Shown piece by piece: positions 6,797 to 14,842 of a DNA stretch of 17,182 bases. Positions within the stretch are counted from its first letter, which is position 1. Every line of letters begins with the position of its first letter. The notes below the pieces were generated by a model that saw only the letters and a list, made by a program, of their open reading frames with translations, had not been told where the DNA came from and searched no databases. The translations under genes and the position numbers were made by a program. This DNA comes from Parcubacteria group bacterium GW2011_GWA2_36_10 (lineage in GTDB: Bacteria; Patescibacteriota; Patescibacteriia; UBA1558; GWA2-36-10): assembly GCA_000991205.1 (NCBI GenBank), contig LBRC01000010.1:10903-28084 (forward strand), in the 5' to 3' direction.

Positions 6797-6813
6797 GTAA
6801 ACAAATAAACTTT

Positions 6814-9800
6814 ATGTTGAGTAATAAACAATTAGATAAAGCGATTTTGCACTTTGTTTTAAGTGTTAATCTGGTTTTTTATTCTCTAGCACCGGCGTTT
6901 TCCGCCCCGGTTTTTGCTTCTACAGAAGCAGTAGAGAATAATCAAACGCCAATTATTAGTCAAAACCCAGCTCGCCTCGCTGAGTCGCAGCGGGCTAATA
7001 TCCAGCCATTAGAAAAGCCTGTGGATATAGAACCAACACCAGATCCTACTATCCAGCCAATAGATATCGGGCAAATAAAGCCAGTGGAGATAATTCCGGA
7101 AGAAATCGTGCCTGAAGAAAATAAATTACCCACCGAAGATGCTAATCGTGACGGCGAAGAGCCGGAGCCATATATCCAGAAAGATGAAATCAAATCTTTG
7201 ACGGATAAACTGAATATCAATACCGATACTAACACCGGGGCTTTTAATTATAATTATCCACTGGAAGTGCCAGCGGGTAGAAATAATTTACAGCCGGATT
7301 TAGCCTTAAGCTACAACAATCAAGATACAAATAATCAAAATCTTTTTGGCTATGGTTGGTCTCTAAATATCCCAAGCATTGAAAGACTAAATAAAACTGG
7401 TATAGATAATCTATATACAGATAATTATTTTACTTCTTCTCTTGGTGGAGAATTAACTGCTATTAGCTTATCTGACGATATTCATGGTACCTATGGTCCA
7501 CGCGTTGAAAATGGTGATTTCTTAAAGTATGAATATACTACTAGTAGTACTTGGCTCATTACCGACAAAATGGGCGTTGTTTATACTTTTGGCAAAACTC
7601 TGGCTGACAGACAAGATGATCCCAATGACAATACCAGAATCTATAAATGGCTATTATCTGAAGTCAGAGATACCAATGATAACTTTATTCGTTATCAGTA
7701 CTATAAAGACGCTGGCCAAATATACCCAGAAAAAATCTTTTATACTGGTCACACGCAAACTGATGGTATTTTTGAAGTAGAATTTGTCAGAGAAGATAGA
7801 ACTGATAATCTAAGTTCTTTCCAAACTGGTTTCAGTGTTACTAATAATTATCGTTTTAGTCAGATTTTAGTCAAAATAAATAATCAGTGGCAGAAAAAGT
7901 ATTATTTAAACTATGAAATAGGTGATAATGGCAATAGGTCTTTGCTGGGTGGCATTCAGCAAGCTGCGCCAAGCCAAGAGCAAGGTTTAGAAGCAACAAT
8001 GCCAGAAGATGAATTTGGTTATCAGGTCAACGCTGGTTGGAATGATACTAGTTATGTCTTGCCAGTTGATTTTATACAAGTAGGTGGACCAGATGTTACT
8101 GATTTGGGTGTTGATATTGTAGATATTAATGGTGATGGTTTAGCAGATTTGGTAAAAGGTATAAATGGTGTCAGATCGGTTTATTTGAACGATGGTCAAA
8201 ATTGGGTTTTAAATACGTCATATATTTTGCCTTATGATTTAATTGTGGGTGATAAGAATACGGGTTCAAATATTGCGGATGTCAATGGTGATAATTTGGC
8301 AGATTTTTTGATTAGTCGTAGGGACTATAATAATCTTCAAAATAATATTCAAGAAGTTTATATCAACAATGGTCAAAATTGGGTTTTAGATACAGCGTAT
8401 AGTTTACCAGTATTTTTTGTGCAATGGGCGGATAATGGAGCCGATGTGCTTTCTGAAGATTTGGGTGTGCGTTTGGTTGATATCAATGGAGATGGATTGG
8501 TAGATATTTTATCGTCAACTAGTACTTGGTATTTTCAAGATAGTGCGGTTTATCTAAATAATGGTGTTGGTGGCTGGATAGAAAGCGCAAGTTATGTTTC
8601 GCCAGTTGATTTTATGTTAGGGAGAATGGATTACGGAGTTCGTCTAGCAGACGTCAATGGAGATGGATTGGTAGATATTTTGCATGGCGTTGATGCTGGT
8701 GGTCATCCAGAAGCTCATAAGAACGATGTTTATATCAATAATGGCCAAAATTGGGTTTTAAACGAAAATTATATTTTACCTACATATTTTGTTCAAAATG
8801 ATTTGGGAAATCTGGTGGATTATGGGACTAGATTAGCAGATATTAATGGTGATGGTTTTATAGATGTTTTGCGCAAAAGACAAGGAGAGGACAGTGAGAT
8901 GTATATTAATACTGGTGATGGTTGGGCGAGGAACTATTATTATGGCATTCCTTGGAATATATTAGGAGGTCCATACATGACTGATCAGGGTGTTAGATTT
9001 GCTGATATTAATGGTGACGGCGCAGATGATTTTTTACGGGGACATCAAAATATTAGTAGATCCATTGAACTGAATGATAGTTCGCATGAATTTTTAAATA
9101 ATATAAATGATAATCAAAAAAATATTAATATAAATTATCAAGCTTCAGCTCAATATACAGAACCAGGTACTCAAGTCAGTATGAGCGCTGAAAGAGACGC
9201 GGAAGTTTTGATGCCGCCAGCTAGTTTCTCTTATCAAGTAAGCAGTTCTACTGACATAACTTTGGATGACAACATAACCTTACCCTATGTTTTTTCTAGC
9301 TATTATTATGAATTGGAGGGAGGTATACAGCTGGCAGATATCAATGGGGATAGTTTAGTTGATATTATAGCCTCATGGTACGAGAGTGCTCAGAATCACC
9401 CTAACGCAGTTTATATAAATAATGGTTCTGGCTGGACAGAAGATGCAAGCTGGATCGTTCCATTAGATTTTGTTGATTATCATAACCCCGGAGATCTGGG
9501 TGTGCGTTTAGCCGATTTAAATGGAGATGGTCTGGTTGATATGGTGCAATCTCATTATACGGGGGGAAATTTTACCTTGACTACTTCTGTTTATATAAAT
9601 AATGGTTTTGGCTGGACATTAGATGGAAACTATGTTTTTCCAGAACCTTTTGTGGATCATATGGGGAGAGATATGGGTGGCAGATTAGCCGATGTTAATG
9701 GCGATGGTTTAGTTGATCTAATTAGAAGCAGACAAGGAGAGCCAGGTAATGTGAATAGGGTTTATCTAAATGATGGTGGCACTAATATGCTAACTCATAT

Positions 9801-12800
9801 TAGTAATAGCCATAGCAGTAACATAGATATAGATTATCAAGCATCAGCTCAATCTCGAGATGTCGGTGACGCGTTAGCCAATCCAAAACTTCCCTATGTC
9901 ATTCAAACAGTTCAACAAATCAATGTTTTTGATGGCGTAGCCACCACTACGATAGATTATAATTATTCCGGTGGAGAACAATATTTTGACGCTGAACATC
10001 CTCGAGACAAAAAATTTGCTGGCTTTGCAAAAGTAGAGAAAACTATTAGTAACAAAACTACTAGAACTTACTATCAGCAAGGAAATGTTACAAATACAGA
10101 TTTTGGTGAAAGCACAGACACTTACGCTAAAATAGGCAAAGTTTATCGTCAAGAAGTTTATGAGGCGGAAGATTTAAAATCTACTAGCATTCAAAAATGG
10201 CAAGAGAGTAATTTAAATAATTATAATGAATCCATAGGTTTTTTCGCAGGATTTACAAACGATGCGAATACTGTGTCTCTTTGGCATATGGATGGTTTAG
10301 GTGGTAGTGCTGATAAAAGAGATAACGCTCAAGAAAATAACAATTTTGACTTAATAGAATATAACAACCCACAAGCAGTGTTAAGTTTTGATACTCGGCG
10401 TGCTGATGGAGCATATCAATTTAATGGCGTGGATCAATATCTCTCTTTTACTCCTTATAATCCCGGTGTAGAAAATTTCACTATAGAAGGTTGGATTAAA
10501 TCGGGTGGTGTGGGTGGTCATCAACCGATATTTTATCAAGAACAAAACAGTGGCAATGGAAGGCCAAATATAGAATTATTTTTATCTAATGGACATCTTG
10601 GTTGTAATGCGTCTCAATTTGGCTGGCAAGGTTCTGATGATCAATCAGTTGTATCAAGCTCAATAATAGTAGATAATACTTGGACATATATTGCTTGTTC
10701 CAGACAAAATGGCGTGTATAAAATTTATATCAATGGTGCACTTGATAGTTCAAATAGTTATGACAGTAATAATGTCGTTTCTGGCATTAATAGCCCTGCT
10801 TATTTTGGCCGTAGATATAATACCGTGTATCCATTTGCACAATATTATTTTAACGGGGCAATAGATGAATGGAGGATTTCTAATATTGCTCGATCGGATG
10901 TGGAAATACAGGATTTTTATCAGAATTATTTAGATTATATACAGACATTGTTTATTAAATTTGTCTATAGTCCAGAGAAATCACAAATAGATTTTGCTAG
11001 CTCAACTGTAGCAACAGCTACGCAATCAGACTATGATTTAACAAACGGCAATTTATTGGCAGAAAATAATCTTGGCCAAGTAGATTTGGATATTAACACT
11101 GGTGAGATTCTAGATAATTTAGTAGGAGATGAAAAAACCACTACTTATGAGTATGCACAAAATACTACTAAACATATTTTGTCAGCGCCAAAAGAAAAAG
11201 TAATTACCGATAATCTAGATACAAAATCACAAGAGTTATATTATGATGATTTAGCTTTTGGACAAGTAAATAAAGTTAATCTTACTAAAGAAGATTATCT
11301 AGTAGATAATGTAGAAGTAAATAGAGACTTTAATACTTTAGGTTTAGTAGTTGCTGAAACTGATCCGGAAAATAATACTAGCAATATTGTCTATGATGAG
11401 TATAATTTGTATCCAAGTCAAATTAGCAACACTTTAAATCAAACAACTCATACGGAATATAATTTATTAAACGGACAAGTCGCAACTTCAACAGCTGCCA
11501 ATGGTGCTATGACAGTGAATAGTTTTGATGCTTTTGGAAGATTAGTTAAGACTCAAATTTCTAGCCCAAGCTCTACAACAGCATTATTAACTAAACAAGA
11601 GATTATTTACCAAGATTTTGAATTTCCTCGTTATAAAGAAACTAAAGATTATTTTGACTTAAATCAATACAAAGTTCAACGTGAATATTATGATGGTTTA
11701 GACAGAGTCATTCAAACTAAAACGCAAACAGCTAATGCTAGTCAGTGGTCAACGCAAGATATAGCCTATGACACTCAAGGCAGAGTAGCACGTCAATCTT
11801 TACCATATATTAGCCAAGATATTAGCTATTCAAGCCCAGATTTGCAGCAAGTAGCTAAAAGCTATACTTATGATGGCTTAGACCGAGTTTTAACCGAAAC
11901 CACTCCAGTGGGCACAACTAGTTATATTTATAATGGCTTGACTACTAGTATTTATGACGCAAATTCACGTCGTAAAGATTTAGTCAAAGACGCTCATGGT
12001 AATTTAGTTCAAGTCAAAGAGTATAATGCTCAAGATATTTATACTACAAATTATGAATATAGTTTGACGAATAAATTAACCAAAATTACTGATTCATTGG
12101 GTAATATTCGCAATTTTGTTTATGATGGTCTAGATAATCTTATTTCACAAGACATGATTCATCGTGTCAATGCGCAAAACATTCCGGTAATAACTTACAC
12201 TTATGATCAGAATGGCAATGTTTTAAGTCAAACAAATTTTAATAACCAAGTTATTTCTTATACTTACGATGATTTAAATAGAGTTTTAACTGAAAGCGTC
12301 AATGGCTCTATTAAGATGACTTACACTTATGATCAAGGATCAAATAATGTCGGTAAATTAACTTATGTAAATTATAATCATAATGGTAATTGGCAGTCTT
12401 ATAATTATAATTTGTTAAATCAACTGACAGATTATGATGTGCGTATCCATGGTGATAATTATGCCATTAATTATGGCTATAACTTAAATGGCAATTTGAA
12501 ACAAATAGATTATCCAAACAATAAAACTGCCAACTATACTTTCAATAATATTGGTCAAGTAAGCGCTGTTAGTGTAGCCACTTCTACTATTGCTTCTAAT
12601 TTACAATATAATATAAATGGTCAGCTAGTGCATTTAGAACGCGCTAATGGCCTGATAACAGACTACAGCTATACGCCAGAGCAAGCTTATCGCTTAACCA
12701 ATTTAAGTACTTCTAATGCTAGTAGCACTTTGCAAGATATTAGCTATACTTATGACGCGGTGGGAAATATCTTAAACATCACCGACACTGCTAATACTGA

Positions 12801-14292
12801 TTTAAAAAAATCCGCTACTTATCAATACGATGACTTAAATCGTCTGGCTTCTACTACTGTCAGCTACATAAATATTCCGAACTCAAATTATAGCCAACAA
12901 TTCACTTATGACGCGATTGGTAATATTTTAAGCAATTCAGCTCTAGATACTTATGATTATACTCATGCCAATCCTCAGCAACTAAGTAGTATTGGCACGC
13001 AAGATTTCACTTATGACAATGCTGGTAATTTATTAACTGATAGTCAAAAAACTTTGACTTGGGATTGGCGTAGTCGCATGATCAAGAGTCAAAATACTGG
13101 CAGTGAAGATATTACTAACTATACTTATGATGCTAATAACCAGCGTTTGATGAAACAAACGCAAGAGCCATTAGATATTATTTTACCTCTAAAGAGTGGC
13201 GCTATTGGCTTTAATGGTATGGATGGTGGCGGCAATCCACCTCCACCCGCTCAATATATAACTATTGCTGAAGAACACTATATCGATCAATATTATGAAC
13301 GCAATGACAAAAATAATGACACCAAAGACCACATCTTTATTAATGGCCAAAAAGTTGCTACAATAAACAATAATAATGCTCCTTATTACATTATTTCTGA
13401 TCATTTAAACTCCAGCTCAATTTTAGTAGATAATGCTGGCAATATTGCCGAAGTTTCAGACTATAGACCATTTGGTTCTAGTGCTTATACCAATACTATT
13501 ACAGATTTGAAAAATGATTATGCCTTCACTGGTAAAGAAACTGATGAAGAAAGTACTTTGCAGTACTTTGGTGCTAGATATATGGATAATAATATTGGTA
13601 GGTTTGTGAGTGTGGATCCAGCTGTTCTAACTTTTGGTAACGCTAAAGAATTTAAAGATAAATATGATCGTTCTTTAGAATTTCATTTATCAAATCCACA
13701 GAATCTCAATGCCTATAGTTATGTCATCAATAATCCGTTAAAATATACTGATCCTGATGGTGAAATAATTCCCTTATTGGTAATTGGTGGAATGGTGGTT
13801 GCTGGTATCTTATTTAATAATATACAAGCAGCACAAGCCCCAACAACCACTAATGCTCCTAGTCAATCAATAGCTACTGAAAGTAAAGATTTTGCAGAAT
13901 TGGTATCTCCCAAATATGATAGTTTAAGTAGTATACAAAAATTTGGACTTGGGCTGATGACTTTTGGTATTACTAATAAGGTATCGAATTATGGTGTTAA
14001 AGTATCTAATAAGATAGTAGTAGATTTAGCTGATTCTACGATTGAAAAAAAATTTATCAAACACGTAGAAAAACAAGGTGAATTTGGCGGTAATATAACT
14101 AAAGAAGAATTTAAAAATACTTTGGAAAATATTTGGAAAGGATCCGGTAACCTCTTACAAAAAATAAGAGATAATGGTGATATTTTAAGATATGATGTAG
14201 AAAAAAATATTTTTAGTTCAATTAAAAATAATGGAGTTTTAAAAACTATATTTCAACCCAAAGAAGGTATTGATTATTGGCTTAAACAATAA
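6814..14292 (+). CDS. giant secreted RHS/YD-repeat polymorphic toxin with FG-GAP, LamG and RNase-like tip
   Basis: This is a 2492-aa product (2501 if the ATG at 6787 inside a hairpin is used; numbering below counts from 6787). A Sec-type signal lies at 10-45 (hydrophobic core, then APAFSAPVFAST), followed by a Pro/Glu-rich linker (about 50-135). An SpvB/TcB-like region (138-418) shows GAFNYNYPLEVPAGRNNLQP and GYGWSLNIPSIERL. Nine DxNGDG FG-GAP/VCBS calcium-loop motifs lie at about 446-973, interrupted by a YQASAQ segment. A TcB-middle-like stretch (about 999-1098) ends in KKFAGFAKVEKT. A LamG/concanavalin-like domain (about 1162-1371) has SLWHMDG, GAYQFNGVDQYLSF and GAIDEWRISNIARS. YD repeats run from about 1532 to 2125, then the RHS core (FTGKETDEES, YFGARYMDNNIGRF, NAYSYVINNPLKYTDPDGE to 2326). 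The 175-residue tip has a hydrophobic segment (2327-2343) and a C-terminal domain (2419-2501) with KHVEKQGEFGG and ILRYDVEKN, resembling BECR/colicin D-like RNases. This suggests a surface-delivered toxin. The domain calls are strong; the toxin fold is tentative. Confidence 0.87.
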   Translation: MLSNKQLDKAILHFVLSVNLVFYSLAPAFSAPVFASTEAVENNQTPIISQNPARLAESQRANIQPLEKPVDIEPTPDPTIQPIDIGQIKPVEIIPEEIVPEENKLPTEDANRDGEEPEPYIQKDEIKSLTDKLNINTDTNTGAFNYNYPLEVPAGRNNLQPDLALSYNNQDTNNQNLFGYGWSLNIPSIERLNKTGIDNLYTDNYFTSSLGGELTAISLSDDIHGTYGPRVENGDFLKYEYTTSSTWLITDKMGVVYTFGKTLADRQDDPNDNTRIYKWLLSEVRDTNDNFIRYQYYKDAGQIYPEKIFYTGHTQTDGIFEVEFVREDRTDNLSSFQTGFSVTNNYRFSQILVKINNQWQKKYYLNYEIGDNGNRSLLGGIQQAAPSQEQGLEATMPEDEFGYQVNAGWNDTSYVLPVDFIQVGGPDVTDLGVDIVDINGDGLADLVKGINGVRSVYLNDGQNWVLNTSYILPYDLIVGDKNTGSNIADVNGDNLADFLISRRDYNNLQNNIQEVYINNGQNWVLDTAYSLPVFFVQWADNGADVLSEDLGVRLVDINGDGLVDILSSTSTWYFQDSAVYLNNGVGGWIESASYVSPVDFMLGRMDYGVRLADVNGDGLVDILHGVDAGGHPEAHKNDVYINNGQNWVLNENYILPTYFVQNDLGNLVDYGTRLADINGDGFIDVLRKRQGEDSEMYINTGDGWARNYYYGIPWNILGGPYMTDQGVRFADINGDGADDFLRGHQNISRSIELNDSSHEFLNNINDNQKNININYQASAQYTEPGTQVSMSAERDAEVLMPPASFSYQVSSSTDITLDDNITLPYVFSSYYYELEGGIQLADINGDSLVDIIASWYESAQNHPNAVYINNGSGWTEDASWIVPLDFVDYHNPGDLGVRLADLNGDGLVDMVQSHYTGGNFTLTTSVYINNGFGWTLDGNYVFPEPFVDHMGRDMGGRLADVNGDGLVDLIRSRQGEPGNVNRVYLNDGGTNMLTHISNSHSSNIDIDYQASAQSRDVGDALANPKLPYVIQTVQQINVFDGVATTTIDYNYSGGEQYFDAEHPRDKKFAGFAKVEKTISNKTTRTYYQQGNVTNTDFGESTDTYAKIGKVYRQEVYEAEDLKSTSIQKWQESNLNNYNESIGFFAGFTNDANTVSLWHMDGLGGSADKRDNAQENNNFDLIEYNNPQAVLSFDTRRADGAYQFNGVDQYLSFTPYNPGVENFTIEGWIKSGGVGGHQPIFYQEQNSGNGRPNIELFLSNGHLGCNASQFGWQGSDDQSVVSSSIIVDNTWTYIACSRQNGVYKIYINGALDSSNSYDSNNVVSGINSPAYFGRRYNTVYPFAQYYFNGAIDEWRISNIARSDVEIQDFYQNYLDYIQTLFIKFVYSPEKSQIDFASSTVATATQSDYDLTNGNLLAENNLGQVDLDINTGEILDNLVGDEKTTTYEYAQNTTKHILSAPKEKVITDNLDTKSQELYYDDLAFGQVNKVNLTKEDYLVDNVEVNRDFNTLGLVVAETDPENNTSNIVYDEYNLYPSQISNTLNQTTHTEYNLLNGQVATSTAANGAMTVNSFDAFGRLVKTQISSPSSTTALLTKQEIIYQDFEFPRYKETKDYFDLNQYKVQREYYDGLDRVIQTKTQTANASQWSTQDIAYDTQGRVARQSLPYISQDISYSSPDLQQVAKSYTYDGLDRVLTETTPVGTTSYIYNGLTTSIYDANSRRKDLVKDAHGNLVQVKEYNAQDIYTTNYEYSLTNKLTKITDSLGNIRNFVYDGLDNLISQDMIHRVNAQNIPVITYTYDQNGNVLSQTNFNNQVISYTYDDLNRVLTESVNGSIKMTYTYDQGSNNVGKLTYVNYNHNGNWQSYNYNLLNQLTDYDVRIHGDNYAINYGYNLNGNLKQIDYPNNKTANYTFNNIGQVSAVSVATSTIASNLQYNINGQLVHLERANGLITDYSYTPEQAYRLTNLSTSNASSTLQDISYTYDAVGNILNITDTANTDLKKSATYQYDDLNRLASTTVSYINIPNSNYSQQFTYDAIGNILSNSALDTYDYTHANPQQLSSIGTQDFTYDNAGNLLTDSQKTLTWDWRSRMIKSQNTGSEDITNYTYDANNQRLMKQTQEPLDIILPLKSGAIGFNGMDGGGNPPPPAQYITIAEEHYIDQYYERNDKNNDTKDHIFINGQKVATINNNNAPYYIISDHLNSSSILVDNAGNIAEVSDYRPFGSSAYTNTITDLKNDYAFTGKETDEESTLQYFGARYMDNNIGRFVSVDPAVLTFGNAKEFKDKYDRSLEFHLSNPQNLNAYSYVINNPLKYTDPDGEIIPLLVIGGMVVAGILFNNIQAAQAPTTTNAPSQSIATESKDFAELVSPKYDSLSSIQKFGLGLMTFGITNKVSNYGVKVSNKIVVDLADSTIEKKFIKHVEKQGEFGGNITKEEFKNTLENIWKGSGNLLQKIRDNGDILRYDVEKNIFSSIKNNGVLKTIFQPKEGIDYWLKQ
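8113..9720 (+). repeat. FG-GAP/VCBS repeat array inside the RHS gene
   Basis: DxNGDG-type motifs start near 8122, 8278, 8479, 8650, 8839, 9004, 9337, 9514 and 9691, spaced about 156-201 nt except for the 333-nt jump after the sixth. Copies 3 and 4 share a 26-bp identical stretch beginning at aatggagatgg, and the phrase for NGQNWVL recurs three times, showing recent duplication at DNA level. Such blades form Ca-binding beta-propellers in related toxins and integrins. Confidence 0.8.
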
Positions 14293-14297
14293 ATTAT

Positions 14298-14738
14298 ATG
14301 GACATTAAATTTAGTACACAGGATGAAGAAATAATTGAAAAAATTGAGCAAAAATGGAGTAGTGATGCAGGTTTTTCTATAACTTTGATTTCATCTATTT
14401 CTTCTTGGGAAAATTTAATTAATGAATGTAGAGATGGTTATGACGATGTTGTAGAAGAATTTACTAATGATCTTGCCAGTAGAGATATGATTCAACAAAT
14501 ATTAGATGTATTATCTAAGGATGGTGTACGTGAATTAAATAAATTTATAGAATCTTTAGATAGTATGTTTCTTGATAGTACCATTAAAGTTAATAAGTCT
14601 ATCATGAAGTATGAATGGATTATTCCTGATAAACATTTTTGGTATTTTAGAGTACCAAAAAGAATTAAAGAAGACGAACTAGCGGCTTTTGAATCGCAAT
14701 TAGGAGAAGATTTGAGCGGTAAAGTGGAGATTTTTTAA
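14298..14738 (+). CDS. putative immunity protein for the RHS toxin
   Basis: No family was recognised. The 146-aa protein is small, soluble and acidic (for example the GYDDVVEEFTNDL stretch at about 47-59 and EDELAAFESQLGEDL at about 125-139). It has no signal peptide or membrane segment, the usual look of cytoplasmic immunity proteins that mask basic nuclease toxins. Helical segments dominate the first 95 residues, and a YEWIIPDKHFWYFRVPKRI stretch lies at about 104-122. It starts 5 nt after the RHS stop codon and ends just before a terminator, so it shares the RHS transcript. It is assigned by position, which is the standard toxin-immunity arrangement in polymorphic toxin systems. Homology was not checked, and it could also be an unrelated small gene. 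Confidence 0.65.
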   Translation: MDIKFSTQDEEIIEKIEQKWSSDAGFSITLISSISSWENLINECRDGYDDVVEEFTNDLASRDMIQQILDVLSKDGVRELNKFIESLDSMFLDSTIKVNKSIMKYEWIIPDKHFWYFRVPKRIKEDELAAFESQLGEDLSGKVEIF

Positions 14739-14753
14739 TATTTTTTTACCAAC

Positions 14754-14782
14754 AAAGACCTCCCCTAGTGGGAGGTTTTTTA
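14754..14782 (+). terminator. intrinsic terminator of the RHS-immunity unit
   Basis: acctccc (14758-14764) pairs with gggaggt (14770-14776) around a 5-nt loop, flanked by A-rich and T-rich tracts (T-run 14776-14781). It closes the toxin-immunity transcript and separates it from the next promoter. Confidence 0.88.
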
Positions 14783-14798
14783 GGTATATTTCTGGTTG

Positions 14799-14839
14799 TT
14801 GACAAATGATTTTTAGCACTCTAGAATAATAAGTGCTAA
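14799..14839 (+). promoter_or_regulatory. promoter with CIRCE (HrcA) operator
   Basis: TTGACA (14799-14804), a 17-bp spacer and TAGAAT (14822-14827) form a near-consensus promoter. Around the -10 box lies TTAGCACTC (14813-14821), nine bases, then AAGTGCTAA (14831-14839). This is the CIRCE consensus TTAGCACTC-N9-GAGTGCTAA with one mismatch. CIRCE is the operator of HrcA, which represses groE and dnaK operons until heat shock titrates GroEL. The match leaves little room for chance and predicts heat-inducible control of the PIN gene that starts a few bases downstream. Confidence 0.85.
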
Positions 14840-14842
14840 TGA

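Noticed and set aside
6787..6813. Upstream ATG as RHS start
   Set aside because: The ATG lies in the loop of a hairpin and adds a basic stub before a complete signal peptide that starts well at 6814; it remains possible.
8113..9720. CRISPR-like or tandem non-coding repeat array
   Set aside because: The periodicity is that of an in-frame FG-GAP protein repeat with variable spacing, not of direct repeats with spacers.
9874..10152. Minus-strand ORF inside the RHS gene
   Set aside because: It is antisense to a clearly coding region, and no promoter or domain was seen.
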